From Alsobacter sp045348435 (GTDB taxonomy: Bacteria; Pseudomonadota; Alphaproteobacteria; Rhizobiales; Beijerinckiaceae): DNA of 64,000 bases. The stretch is from contig NZ_CP157484.1 of assembly GCF_045348435.1 (NCBI RefSeq), positions 4,092,001-4,156,000 of the forward strand. Reading direction: 5' to 3'. Numbering within the stretch: position 1 is the first letter of the stretch; each line of letters starts with the position of its first letter. Both the position numbers and the translations under genes were made by a program. Below the pieces are notes generated by a model. The model ran no database searches. It was not told where the DNA came from and saw nothing but the letters and a program-made list of their open reading frames with translations. Positions 37,267 through 48,200 of this stretch are shown here, piece by piece.

Positions 37267-37268
37267 CC

Positions 37269-39875
37269 ATGCACGGGACCGTCCGCGCCTCCGCCCGCCG
37301 CGAACCGTTGCGCGGCCCCGCCCCGCCCCAGACCACGGCGACGGCGCTCGCCGTGACCTTCCGGCTGGCCTTCCGCAACCTGCGCAGCGGCCTGCGCGGC
37401 TTCGGCGTCTTCCTCGCCTGCATCGCGCTCGGCGTCGCCGCAATCGCCGGAGTGGGGTCGGTCGCCCGGTCGCTTGGCGACGGCCTCGCCGGGCAGGGCC
37501 GCACCATCCTGGGCGGCGACGTCTCGGCGAGCCTTCTGCAGCGCGAGGCGACCGACGCCGAGAAGGCGTTCCTGGCCTCGCAGGGCCGCCTCGCCAGCGT
37601 CGCCACCATGCGGGCCATGGTGCGGGTGGGCGAAGCCCAGACCGCGCTGGTCGAGATCAAGGCCGTGGATGGCGGCTACCCCTCCGTCGGGACGCTCGCC
37701 GTCGATCCGCCGATGGCCCCCGACGCGCTCGTCGCCCGGGAGGGCGAGGCGTTCGGCGCCGCCGCCGACGCCGCCCTCTTCACGCGGCTGGGCCTGAAGC
37801 CGGGCGCGGTGGTGCGGCTGGGCGACGCTCGCATCCTGCTGCGCGCCACCGTCGAATCCGAGCCCGACAAGCTGGCGGCGGGCATCTCCTTCGGCCCGCG
37901 CCTGCTGCTCTCGCAGGACGCGCTCCGGGCCTCCGGCCTGCTTCAGCCGGGCAGTCTGGTGCGCTGGTCCTACCGGCTGATCCTGCCGAGCTCCGACGAC
38001 GCGGCCCTGGCCCGCTTCTCCGCCGCGGTCGAGAAGGCGCTGCCGGAATCGGGCTTCGACGTGCGGTCGCGGGTGAACGCGGCCCCACAATTCGCCAAGA
38101 ACATCGAGCGGTTCAGCCAGTTCCTCACGCTGGTCGGCCTCGCCGCGCTGGTGGTCGGGGGCGTCGGCGTCGCCAATGCGGTGTCGGCTTATGTCGACCG
38201 CCGCCGCGCCTCGCTGGCGACGCTGAAGAGCCTCGGCGCCACCGGCGGCCGCGTCTTCGCCATCGCGCTCATCGAGATCCTCGCCTTGGCCGGGCTCGGC
38301 GTCCTCGTCGGCCTGGCGATCGGGGCGGTGCTGCCCTATGCGCTGGCCGGCAGCCTCGGCGGGCTGCTGCCGATCCCGCTCGAGCCGCATGTCTATGGAC
38401 GCGAACTCGCCACGGCCGCGCTCTACGGCCTGTTCACCGCGCTGGCCTTCTCGCTCTGGCCGCTGAGCCGGGTGCACGACATCTCCGTCTCCGGCCTGTT
38501 CCGCGACCAGGTCGCGCCGGACTCCCGCTGGCCGCGCAAGCGCTATCAGGCCGCCCTGGCGCTCTCGGTCGCGGCGTTGGCGGGCAGCGCCGTCCTGTTC
38601 AGCTATGACCGGCGCGTCGCCATGGCGGCCGTGGTGGGAACGGCGGTCTCCTTCGTCCTGCTGCGCCTCGTCGCCTCCGCCATCATGGCCGCGGCCCGGC
38701 GCGCGCCGCGCGTCCGGCGCACGGAGCTGCGGATGGCGATCGCCAACATCCACCGGCCGGGCGCGCTGACGCCCTCGCTCGTGCTGTCGCTGGGGCTCGG
38801 CGTCACCCTGTTGGTGACGCTCTCGCTCGTCGACGCCACCATCCGCGGCCAGCTCACGCGCTCCCTCCCAGAGCGGGCGCCGAGCTTCTTCTTCCTCGAC
38901 ATCCCGTCCGGCGACGCGGACCGCTTCGACGCGCTGCTGCAGGACGTCGCCAAGGGCGCGAAGATCGAGCGCGTGCCGATGATGCGCGGACGCGTCGTCT
39001 CGCTGAAGGGCGTTCCGGCCGCGCAGGTCAAGGCGGCCGAGAACGCGACCTGGGTGCTGGAGGGCGACCGGGGCATCACCTATGCGGCGACGCTGCCGGA
39101 AGGCTCCGTCCTGGCCGCGGGCGAATGGTGGGCCCCGGACTACAAGGGTCCGCCGCTGGTCTCCTTCGACGACGAACTCGCCAAGGGGCTTGGCCTGCAG
39201 GTCGGAGACCCGATCGCCGTCAACGTGCTCGGGCGCAACATCACGGCCCGCATCGCCAATCTGCGCCGGGTGGAGTGGCAGTCGCTGGGCATCAATTTCG
39301 TCATGGTGTTCTCGCCGTCGGCCTTCGCCGGGGCTCCGCATTCGGACCTGTCGACCGTCACCTTCCCGGGCGGCGCGCCGCAGGAACGCGAGCAGGCGGT
39401 CGTGGCCGCCATGGCGCGCGATTTCCCCAACGTCACCACCGTGCGGGTCAAGGATGCGCTCGACGCCATCAACGACGTCGTCGGGCAGCTCGCTCTGGCC
39501 ATCCGGGGCGCCAGCGCGGTCGCCGTGGTGGCGAGCGTGCTTGTCCTGGCCGGGGCCCTCGCGGCGGGGCGCCGCTCGCGCGTCTATGACGCGGTCGTGC
39601 TGAAGACGCTGGGGGCGACGCGCGGGCGGCTGCTCGCCGCCTTCCTGCTGGAATACGGCCTGCTCGGCCTCGCCACGGCGGTGTTCGGCGCGCTGGCCGG
39701 AGCCGGCGCGGCGTGGTGGATCGTGTCGCGCCTCATGAAGCTCACCTTCGAGTGGCCCATGGGCGGCGCCCTTGGCGTCGCGGCGGCGGCGATCGTGGTC
39801 ACGATCGTTCTGGGCCTCGCCGGGACATGGCGCATCCTCGGCCAGAAGCCGGCCGGGTATCTCCGCGACCTCTAA
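37269..39875 (+). CDS. FtsX-like ABC transporter permease (YbbP-like)
   Basis: The 868-residue protein begins with a short Arg/Pro-rich tail, then FRLAFRNLRSGLRGFGVFLACIALGVAAIAGVGSVA (first membrane helix). A periplasmic domain follows, then two FtsX-type domains with helices near 280-300, 340-370, 445-480, 525-550 and four toward the C-terminus (about 770-860). The C-terminal GQKPAGYLRDL is typical of YbbP-type permeases. It is the partner of the adjacent ATPase and probably extracts or exports a lipid-like molecule. Confidence 0.92.
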   Translation: MHGTVRASARREPLRGPAPPQTTATALAVTFRLAFRNLRSGLRGFGVFLACIALGVAAIAGVGSVARSLGDGLAGQGRTILGGDVSASLLQREATDAEKAFLASQGRLASVATMRAMVRVGEAQTALVEIKAVDGGYPSVGTLAVDPPMAPDALVAREGEAFGAAADAALFTRLGLKPGAVVRLGDARILLRATVESEPDKLAAGISFGPRLLLSQDALRASGLLQPGSLVRWSYRLILPSSDDAALARFSAAVEKALPESGFDVRSRVNAAPQFAKNIERFSQFLTLVGLAALVVGGVGVANAVSAYVDRRRASLATLKSLGATGGRVFAIALIEILALAGLGVLVGLAIGAVLPYALAGSLGGLLPIPLEPHVYGRELATAALYGLFTALAFSLWPLSRVHDISVSGLFRDQVAPDSRWPRKRYQAALALSVAALAGSAVLFSYDRRVAMAAVVGTAVSFVLLRLVASAIMAAARRAPRVRRTELRMAIANIHRPGALTPSLVLSLGLGVTLLVTLSLVDATIRGQLTRSLPERAPSFFFLDIPSGDADRFDALLQDVAKGAKIERVPMMRGRVVSLKGVPAAQVKAAENATWVLEGDRGITYAATLPEGSVLAAGEWWAPDYKGPPLVSFDDELAKGLGLQVGDPIAVNVLGRNITARIANLRRVEWQSLGINFVMVFSPSAFAGAPHSDLSTVTFPGGAPQEREQAVVAAMARDFPNVTTVRVKDALDAINDVVGQLALAIRGASAVAVVASVLVLAGALAAGRRSRVYDAVVLKTLGATRGRLLAAFLLEYGLLGLATAVFGALAGAGAAWWIVSRLMKLTFEWPMGGALGVAAAAIVVTIVLGLAGTWRILGQKPAGYLRDL

Positions 39876-39989
39876 CAAGAAGAGGCCTCCCGGGCCGCGC
39901 CCGCCGGAGTAGAAGCGGCGGTCTTGAGCGCTGTTTAGACTTGAGAAATTCCAGCTCTGCTTTTTGGGATCGCCGCTCACGGCCTGGCT

Positions 39990-40019
39990 CTTGTTTTCCC
40001 GCAGGCCGCCCCTCATATT
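39990..40019 (+). promoter_or_regulatory. Candidate promoter for the Bax inhibitor-1-like gene
   Basis: TTGTTT (39991-39996), a 17-bp spacer and CATATT (40014-40019) lie 61 bp before the start codon. The element begins with CTTG, so a heat-shock-type holoenzyme is also conceivable. Pattern match only. Confidence 0.35.
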
Positions 40020-40079
40020 CCTCGTAACTGCCGGAGTAACCGGTGGGAGGGGAAGCAATCCGCTCGTCGAGAGGACCAA

Positions 40080-40865
40080 ATGTCGAACTATGATCGCAAC
40101 GCCTATTCCCAGTTCGGGCCGGTCGCCGGCCGGGCTGGCGCGGCCGAGTACGACCAGGGCCTGCGCGCCTATATGCTCGGCATCTACAATCACATGACGC
40201 TGGGCCTGGCGATTTCGGCGCTGGTCGCGCTGGGCGCCTACATGGCCGCCACGTCGTCCGTGCCGACCGCCTATCCGATCGGCCGTTCCATCTACCTGAC
40301 CGGCTTCGGCGCGGCGCTCTATCTGAGCCCGCTGAAGTGGCTGGTGATGCTCGCGCCGCTGGGCTTCGTGTTCTTTCTCTCGTTCCGCTTCGAGAGGATG
40401 AGCTACAGCGCCCTGACGACGACCTTCTGGGCCTTCGCGGCCGTGATGGGCCTGTCGCTGAGCACGATCTTTCTCGTGTTCAAGATGGGCAGCATCGTCC
40501 AGACGCTGTTCATCACCGCCGCCGCCTTCGGCGCGCTCTCGCTCTACGGCTACACCACCAAGCGTAGCCTGTCGGCGATGGGCTCGTTCCTGGTGATGGG
40601 CCTCTTCGGCCTGGTCATCGCCAGCCTGGTGAACATCTTCTTCGCCAGCGGCGCGCTGCAGTTCGTCATCAACGTGGTGGGCGTTGGCATCTTCGCCGGC
40701 CTGACCGCCTGGGACACGCAGCGCCTGAAGAGCGAGTACGACGTCGTCGCCGGCGACACCGAGCTGGCCGGCAAGGCTTCGGTGATGGGCGCGCTGTCGC
40801 TCTACCTGAACTTCATCAACATGTTCCAGATGCTGCTCTCCCTGGTGGGTCAGCGTAACGACTAA
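40080..40865 (+). CDS. Bax inhibitor-1/YccA family membrane protein
   Basis: The 261-residue product has a hydrophilic N-terminus (about 1-25) and seven hydrophobic segments. It shows the family signatures MTLGLAISALVALGAYMAA, FITAAAFGALSLYGYTTKRSL and the C-terminal VGVGIFAGLTAWDTQRLK-type motif with the conserved acidic residue. Bacterial members (YccA/YbhL/BsYetJ) are linked to FtsH modulation or pH-gated calcium leak. The exact role here is unknown. It is a single-gene unit with its own candidate promoter and a strong terminator. Confidence 0.93.
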   Translation: MSNYDRNAYSQFGPVAGRAGAAEYDQGLRAYMLGIYNHMTLGLAISALVALGAYMAATSSVPTAYPIGRSIYLTGFGAALYLSPLKWLVMLAPLGFVFFLSFRFERMSYSALTTTFWAFAAVMGLSLSTIFLVFKMGSIVQTLFITAAAFGALSLYGYTTKRSLSAMGSFLVMGLFGLVIASLVNIFFASGALQFVINVVGVGIFAGLTAWDTQRLKSEYDVVAGDTELAGKASVMGALSLYLNFINMFQMLLSLVGQRND

Positions 40866-40888
40866 ACGGTCCCAGGATCGGCGAGGAG

Positions 40889-40918
40889 AAGGCCCCGGAT
40901 GCTCCCGGGGCCTTTTTT
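40889..40918 (+). terminator. Rho-independent terminator after Bax inhibitor-1-like gene
   Basis: A 10-bp stem (AAGGCCCCGG/CCGGGGCCTT) with a 6-nt loop runs into a T-run, 23 bp after the stop codon. Confidence 0.92.
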
Positions 40919-41005
40919 GTTGCAACCCTGCCGTTTTCCGGACGTATGCAAGCGGTGGCGCCGCGACGCGCCGCATCCCTCGTCCAAGCTTCTGGGCCGC
41001 CCTGA

Positions 41006-41554
41006 ATGACCGCCATTATCCGCCCGTCCGAACCGCGCGACCTCCCGGAGCTGACCGCCATCTATCGGCATGCGGTCCTGAACGGGACCGCCTCGTTCGA
41101 GATCGATCCGCCGGACGAGGCCGAGATGGCCCGCAGACGCGATGCGCTGCTCGGCGCCGGCTTCCCCTATCTGGTCGCCGAGGAGGACGGCCGGATCTTC
41201 GGCTACGCCTATGCGGGCCCCTACCGGCCGCGTCCCGCCTATCGGTATACGGTCGAGGACTCGATCTACGTCGCCCCCGACCTGCAGGGCCGCGGCGTCG
41301 GCCGGGCCCTGCTGTCGGCCCTGATCGAGGAGTGCGAGCGGCTCGGTTTCCGGCAGATGATCGGCGTCATCGGCGACAGTTCCTCGACCGGGTCCATCGC
41401 GCTTCACCGGTCGCTGGGCTTCCTCAACGCCGGCGTGGTGCGCGACGTGGGCTACAAGCACGGCCGCTGGCTGGACCAGGTGATCATGCAGCGGCGTCTC
41501 GGCTCCGGCACGGACGGCGTGCCGGGCGTGGAGCGGTCGGCCGAGACCGCCTGA
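41006..41554 (+). CDS. GNAT N-acetyltransferase (phosphinothricin/methionine-sulfone type)
   Basis: The 182-residue acetyltransferase has the PAT/MddA-type pattern: IRPSEPRDLPELTAIYRHAVLNGTASFEIDPPD, FGYAYAGPYRPRPAYRYTVEDSIYVAP and the acetyl-CoA-binding QGRGVGRALLSALIEE. IGDSSSTGSIALHRSLGF follows. Such enzymes acetylate small amino-acid analogues such as methionine sulfone or phosphinothricin; the real substrate may be an ordinary metabolite. It lies 88 bp after the preceding terminator and converges with DUF2794. Confidence 0.9.
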   Translation: MTAIIRPSEPRDLPELTAIYRHAVLNGTASFEIDPPDEAEMARRRDALLGAGFPYLVAEEDGRIFGYAYAGPYRPRPAYRYTVEDSIYVAPDLQGRGVGRALLSALIEECERLGFRQMIGVIGDSSSTGSIALHRSLGFLNAGVVRDVGYKHGRWLDQVIMQRRLGSGTDGVPGVERSAETA

Positions 41555-41586
41555 CGGCGTCCGGCCGGCCCCAAGGCGGTCTCACG

Positions 41587-41973
41587 TCAGCCGGCCACCA
41601 GCCGAAGCGGCTTCTCCAGCACGTTGAGCACGCGGGCGAGCTCGTGCCCGCGCTTCATGATCAGCCCGCTCGCGGCGATCACCGCATAAGCGCCCTGGCG
41701 GCGCGCCAGCTTGGGGGTCTTCTCGATCCTGTAGAGCGGAAACTCGTTCGCCCGTCGGTAGACGCAGAAGACGGCCTTCTCCTTGAGAAAATCGAGCGAA
41801 TAGTCGCGCCATTCGCCCTCCGCCACCTTGCGCCCGTACACGTCGAACAGCTCACGCAGCTCGTGCCGGTCGAACACGACCTGCATCGGACCCGGGGAGC
41901 CGAAGACGCCGGGCCCGGGAGCCTCGCGCGTCCTCGATGCGCTTTGCGGTTCCGACAGGTCCACCTCGCTCAT
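41587..41973 (-). CDS. DUF2794 domain-containing protein
   Basis: The 128-residue product has a Pro/Gly-rich N-terminus of about 30 residues. The DUF2794 core follows: VVFDRHELRELFDVYGRKVAEGEWRDYSLDFLKEKAVFCVYRRANEFPLYRIEKTPKL and a basic C-terminus. The family is restricted largely to alphaproteobacteria and has no known function. It is divergent from htpG across 491 bp. Confidence 0.88.
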   Translation of the reverse strand: MSEVDLSEPQSASRTREAPGPGVFGSPGPMQVVFDRHELRELFDVYGRKVAEGEWRDYSLDFLKEKAVFCVYRRANEFPLYRIEKTPKLARRQGAYAVIAASGLIMKRGHELARVLNVLEKPLRLVAG

Positions 41974-42180
41974 CACGCCTCCATCGTCAGCGGCGGGGGT
42001 CCGCCGAGCAGTAGGCGCCAGTCTGGCATGGTTCGGACGGGCTTGGAAACGGCCGCTTTCGCCGCGATGCAACGCGAAGGTTGCGAGCGGACGCGTAGGG
42101 CTTCGAGGTCGGCGCGCCGCCACAAAGAATCCTTGAAGCGGACAATTGGACGCCCCGATGCGGGTCGAGCATCTTCCCTG

Positions 42181-42304
42181 TTGCCTCGGGCCCGAACTCG
42201 GTTCGTCCGGATCGATCAGCCCCCCAGCCCCCCGGTGTACGGGGTTCGGGCCCACCATTTCAGTTCCCTGTCTCAGGGTCGCCGCAAGGCGGCCCTTTTC
42301 TTTT
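42181..42304 (+). ncRNA. Candidate small RNA or terminated leader upstream of htpG
   Basis: A potential 10-bp long-range stem (42188-42197 with 42244-42253) encloses a C-rich loop with a possible internal CCCCG/CGGGG pairing. A canonical stem-T-run terminator follows, ending near 42304. The terminator works only on the plus strand and has no upstream plus-strand gene to end, which suggests a short independent transcript. A weak TTGGAC-N17-GCATCT element lies at 42146-42174. I do not recognise an RNA family. Confidence 0.3.
42275..42304 (+). terminator. Intrinsic terminator upstream of htpG
   Basis: GGGTCGCC-GCAA-GGCGGCCC forms an 8-bp stem (one G-U pair) capped by a GCAA tetraloop, followed by TTTTCTTTT. 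No annotated plus-strand gene precedes it. Confidence 0.75.
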
Positions 42305-42329
42305 GGCGCAACCTGCAAGGCGCCGGGCG

Positions 42330-42358
42330 CTTGAAATTCCCGCTTTCGCCCGCAATAT
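42330..42358 (+). promoter_or_regulatory. Candidate heat-shock (sigma-32-like) promoter of htpG
   Basis: CTTGAA (42330-42335), a 17-bp spacer and CAATAT (42353-42358) resemble alphaproteobacterial RpoH promoters, which have a CTTG -35 core. It is positioned 106 bp before the htpG start and downstream of the terminator. htpG is a classic heat-shock gene, which supports the reading. Confidence 0.45.
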
Positions 42359-42464
42359 CCGGCCGGCGGCCAAGGTCCTGCTCCCCAGATCCGTTCGGGC
42401 GAGCGCCCTTGGCCCGATCCATCCAGCCCCGCCCCCGAGCGGCTCAACAGCGACGAGGCAGACC

Positions 42465-44459
<1,995 letters not shown>

Positions 44460-44467
44460 ACCGGACA

Positions 44468-44499
44468 GCTCCGCCCTCCCCTGGCGCGGGGGGCGGAGC
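44468..44499. terminator. Bidirectional GC hairpin between convergent htpG and AhpD-like genes
   Basis: A 9-bp stem GCTCCGCCC/GGGCGGAGC fills the 45-bp gap between the two convergent genes. There is no clear T-run on either side, so it may act as a 3'-end stabiliser or a weak terminator. Confidence 0.4.
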
Positions 44500-44504
44500 C
44501 GGCC

Positions 44505-45116
44505 TCAGCGGGCGTGGGCGTGGTATTCGGGGTTGGGGCGCATGTCGACCGCCGAGGCCATGCGGTTCGACATGTTGAAGAAGGACGCGACCGCCGCGAT
44601 GTCCCAGATGTCGCGTTCGCCAAAGCCGGCGTCCCGCAGCGCCTGCCGGTCGTCCTCGACGATCTCCGACGAAGCGCGCGTCATCTTCACCGCGAAGGCC
44701 AGCATGGCTCGGTGTCGCGGCGACAGGTCGGCCGCCCGCCAGTTCATCGCCATGAGTTCGCCGAGCGCTGGGTCGCCCGAGAGCTGCCGTACGGCGGCGC
44801 CGTGGGCGGTGAGGCAGTAGAAGCACCGGTTCTCCGCCGAGACCGCCACCGCGATCATCTCGCGCTCCAGCTTGGACAGGCCGGAGGGGGCCAGCATCAA
44901 CTCGTTGTAAAACCCGGCGAACGCCTCCAGCTTGGCCATGTCGTGCGCATAGGCGGCCAGCACGTTGGGCACGAACCCGATCTTCTCCATGCATTTGTCG
45001 AAGGTGGCCGCCATGCCGGGCGAGAGATCGGCCTGGGGCAGGTCCAGCGCCGTGACCCTCTCGGCGAGGTCCTGGCGGCGTGGGGTTTCCCCCGCCTTCG
45101 GCTTGTCTTTCGCCAT
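44505..45116 (-). CDS. Peroxidase-related AhpD/carboxymuconolactone decarboxylase family protein
   Basis: The 203-residue all-helical product has the AhpD active-site motif Cys98-x2-Cys101-x3-His105 (NRCFYCLTAHGAAVR), preceded by SKLEREMIAVAVS. It fits the 'uncharacterised peroxidase-related enzyme' subgroup and probably reduces peroxides with thiols. The start at 45116 is preferred to 45122 because GGGGAG lies six bases before it. It converges with htpG and is divergent from the glutamate dehydrogenase gene. Confidence 0.9.
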   Translation of the reverse strand: MAKDKPKAGETPRRQDLAERVTALDLPQADLSPGMAATFDKCMEKIGFVPNVLAAYAHDMAKLEAFAGFYNELMLAPSGLSKLEREMIAVAVSAENRCFYCLTAHGAAVRQLSGDPALGELMAMNWRAADLSPRHRAMLAFAVKMTRASSEIVEDDRQALRDAGFGERDIWDIAAVASFFNMSNRMASAVDMRPNPEYHAHAR

Positions 45117-45226
45117 TTTCATCTCCCCGAAAGCCCAAATACGTCATGGTGTCGCGACACAACCGTGCCTAGCATGGCCCGACCAGCGGCGCCGCCGCAA
45201 TGCGCCGGAATCAGGGGGAAACCGTC

Positions 45227-48200
45227 ATGCTGAAGCGCGACCGCGACGCTCGCCAAGGCCTCGTATCCGCGATCGTCGACGCGCTTCCGCCGACTGGGCC
45301 GAGCGGGCCCGAGGGCGTGCCGCCGTCGTTCGTCGAAGCGCTCTATTCGCGCGTTTCTCCTGAGGACCTGGCGCTCTACTCGCCCGAGGATCTCGCTCGT
45401 TTTGCGGTGAGCGCCTTCGAACATCTGGGCGCGCCGCGCCAGTCGGGCCGCGAGGACATCCGCATCACCGATCGGCGGGCCGTGGTGGGCGGGCATGAGC
45501 GCGACCTCTCCATCCTGGAGGTCGTCAACGACAACATGCCGTTCCTGCTGGACTCCACGCTGGCGGAGCTGACGGATCGCGGCGTCGAGATCCGGTTCGT
45601 GGCCCACCCGATCGTGGCCGTGGAGCGGGGCGCGGACGGACGCCTCGTCCGCTTCGCCGGCGAGGCCCTCGCCGGGGGCCAGACCGGGACGCGGCGCGAG
45701 AGCCTGATCCAGGTCCATCTGGACAGGCTGGACGGCGAGGAGGCCAAGCAGCGCCTCTCGGAGGCGCTCGCCAAGGTCTATTCGGACGTCCGCGTCGCGG
45801 TGCGGGACTGGGCCCCCATGCGGGGCCGCATCGCCGAAGTCATCCACGCCTACAAGACCAATCCGCCGCCGCTCCCGAGCGACGAGATCGCCGAGGCGGT
45901 CTCCTTCCTGGACTGGCTGGCGGCCGACAACTTCACCCTGCTGGGCGTCCGCGAGTACCGCATGCCGGAGGGCGACGTCGCGGCTGATCCGGTGGAGGGC
46001 AGCGGGCTCGGCATCCTGTCCGACCCGGCCGTGAAGGTGCTGCGCCGCGGCCGCGAACTCGTGGCCATGACGCCGGAGATCCGGACCTTCCTGAAGGAGC
46101 CGGTGCCGCTGATCGTCACCAAGGCGAGCGTGAAGTCACGCGTCCACCGCCGCGTGCATCTCGACTATGTGGGGGTGAAGCTCTTCACCCAGGACGGGCT
46201 TCTGTCGGGCGAGCTGCGCATCGTCGGCCTGTTCACCTCCTCCGCCTACACCGAGACCACGGGCGCGATCCCCTATGTGCGCCATAAGGTGGCCCAGGTG
46301 ATCCGCCGCGCCGGCTACGACCCCGCCAGCTATTCGGGCCGGGCCCTTCTGAACGTGCTGGAGAGTTATCCCCGCGACGAGCTGTTCCAGGTCGGCGTCG
46401 ACCAGCTGCTGCGCTTCGCCACCGACATCCTGACCCTGTATGAGCGCCCGCGCGTGCGCGTGCTGGCCCGCCTCGACCGGTTCGATCGGTTCGTGTCAGT
46501 TCTCGTCTACATTCCGAAGGACCGCTACGACACGCAGGTTCGCGTGCGGGTGGGGCAGCTTCTGGCGCAGCTCTACAAGGGACGCCTGTCGGCCGCCTAC
46601 CCGGCCTATCCGGAAGGCCCGCTGGCGCGCACGCACTACATCATCGGCCGCGACGAGGGGAAGACGCCCGTCGTGGACCGCGCCGACCTGGAGGACGCCG
46701 TCAACGCCGTCGTGCGGACCTGGGGCGACGCGCTGAGCGACGCCCTCGGAGACAGCCTGGAGGGCAGCCGCGCCCGCGCGCTGGCGGGACGCTTCGCCAA
46801 CGCCTTCTCGGCCGCCTACCGCGAAGCCTTCGGCGCGGCCCAGGCGATGGCCGACATCGCCGTGATCGAGCGCCTCTCGGACGAGGCGCCCCGCGCCGTG
46901 CGGGTCGAGCGTCGCGACGCCGACGAGGCGACCCGGGTGAACCTCAAGGTGTTCACCTATGGCCGGCCGCTGCCGTTGTCGGAACGCGTGCCGCTGCTGG
47001 AGAACATGGGCTTCCGGGTCCTCAACGAGAGGACCTACCGGGTGCTGCCGGACGGCGCGCCCGAGACGGCGCGGGTCTGGCTGCACGACATGGCGCTGGA
47101 GCGCTTCCAGGGCGGCGAGATCGACGTGGAGGGCCTGCGGCCCAAGCTCGAAGCCGCCCTGATGGCGCTGTTCCGGGGCTTGGCCGAGTCGGACGGCTAC
47201 AACGCCCTGGTGCTGGAGGCCGGGCTCGGCTGGCGCGACGTGGCCGCCCTGCGCACGCTGTCGCGCTACCTGCAGCAGGCGCGCGTCCCCTTCAGCCAGG
47301 ACTACATGTGGACCACTCTGGCGCGGCACGCCGGGCTCGCCGCGATGCTGGTCGAACTCATCTACGCCCGCTTCGATCCCCGCCCCGAGGCCGACGCCGG
47401 CCGCGCCGGGCGCGAGGCCGAGATCAGGGGCCGCCTGGAAGCGGGGCTGTCGGCCATCGACAGCCTCGACGAGGACAGGATCCTGCGCCATTTCGTCAAT
47501 CTGGTGGAGGCTTCGGTCCGCACCAGTTTCTTCCAGCTGGGCCCGGACGGGAAGGCGCGCATCCCGATCGCATTCAAGTTCGAGAGCCGCAAGGTGGAAG
47601 AGCTGCCGCTGCCGCGCCCGCTCTACGAAATCTACGTCCACTCGCCCCGCGTCGAGGGCGTTCATCTGCGCTTCGGCAAGGTGGCGCGCGGCGGCCTGCG
47701 CTGGTCGGACCGGCGGCAGGACTTCCGCACCGAGGTGCTGGGCCTCGTCAAGGCGCAGCAGGTCAAGAACGCCGTCATCGTGCCGGTCGGCGCCAAGGGC
47801 GGCTTCGTCGCCAAGCGGCTGCCGCCGCCCTCCGACCGGCAGGCCTGGATGGCGGAAGGCGTCGCCGCCTATCGCGAATTCGTCGGGACCTTGCTGGACC
47901 TCACCGACAACATAGTCGGCGACGCCATCGCGCCGCCGGCCGACACGGTCCGGCACGACCCGAACGACCCCTATCTGGTGGTGGCGGCCGACAAGGGCAC
48001 GGCGACCTTCTCCGACATCGCCAACGCTCTCTCCATCGAGCACCATCACTGGCTCGGCGACGCCTTCGCGTCGGGCGGCTCTGTCGGCTACGACCACAAG
48101 AAGATGGGCATCACGGCCCGCGGCGCCTGGGAGGCCGTGAAACGGCACTTCCGAGAAATGGACGTCGACATCCAGACCACGCCCTTCACGGTCGTCGGCG

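Larger units (their letters stand above)
41974..42464. other. 491-bp intergenic region between DUF2794 and htpG
   Basis: The region holds no supported protein gene. From left to right it contains about 200 bp of plain sequence, a 10-bp inverted repeat (GGGCCCGAAC at 42188-42197 with GTTCGGGCCC at 42244-42253), and an intrinsic terminator at 42275-42304. A CTTGAA-N17-CAATAT promoter-like element at 42330-42358 and the leader of htpG follow. Confidence 0.7.

Noticed and set aside
36978..40976. A 1332-codon open frame on the minus strand.
   Set aside because: It runs opposite the ABC ATPase, permease and Bax inhibitor-like genes, all of which have clear family motifs. The antisense product is low-complexity His/Gly/Arg-rich sequence, a usual by-product of high GC.
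42240..42260. A GGTTCGGGCC-CACCA stretch resembling a tRNA or tmRNA 3' end.
   Set aside because: The flanking arms do not form a T-stem or acceptor stem, and no tmRNA tag-peptide reading frame was found nearby.
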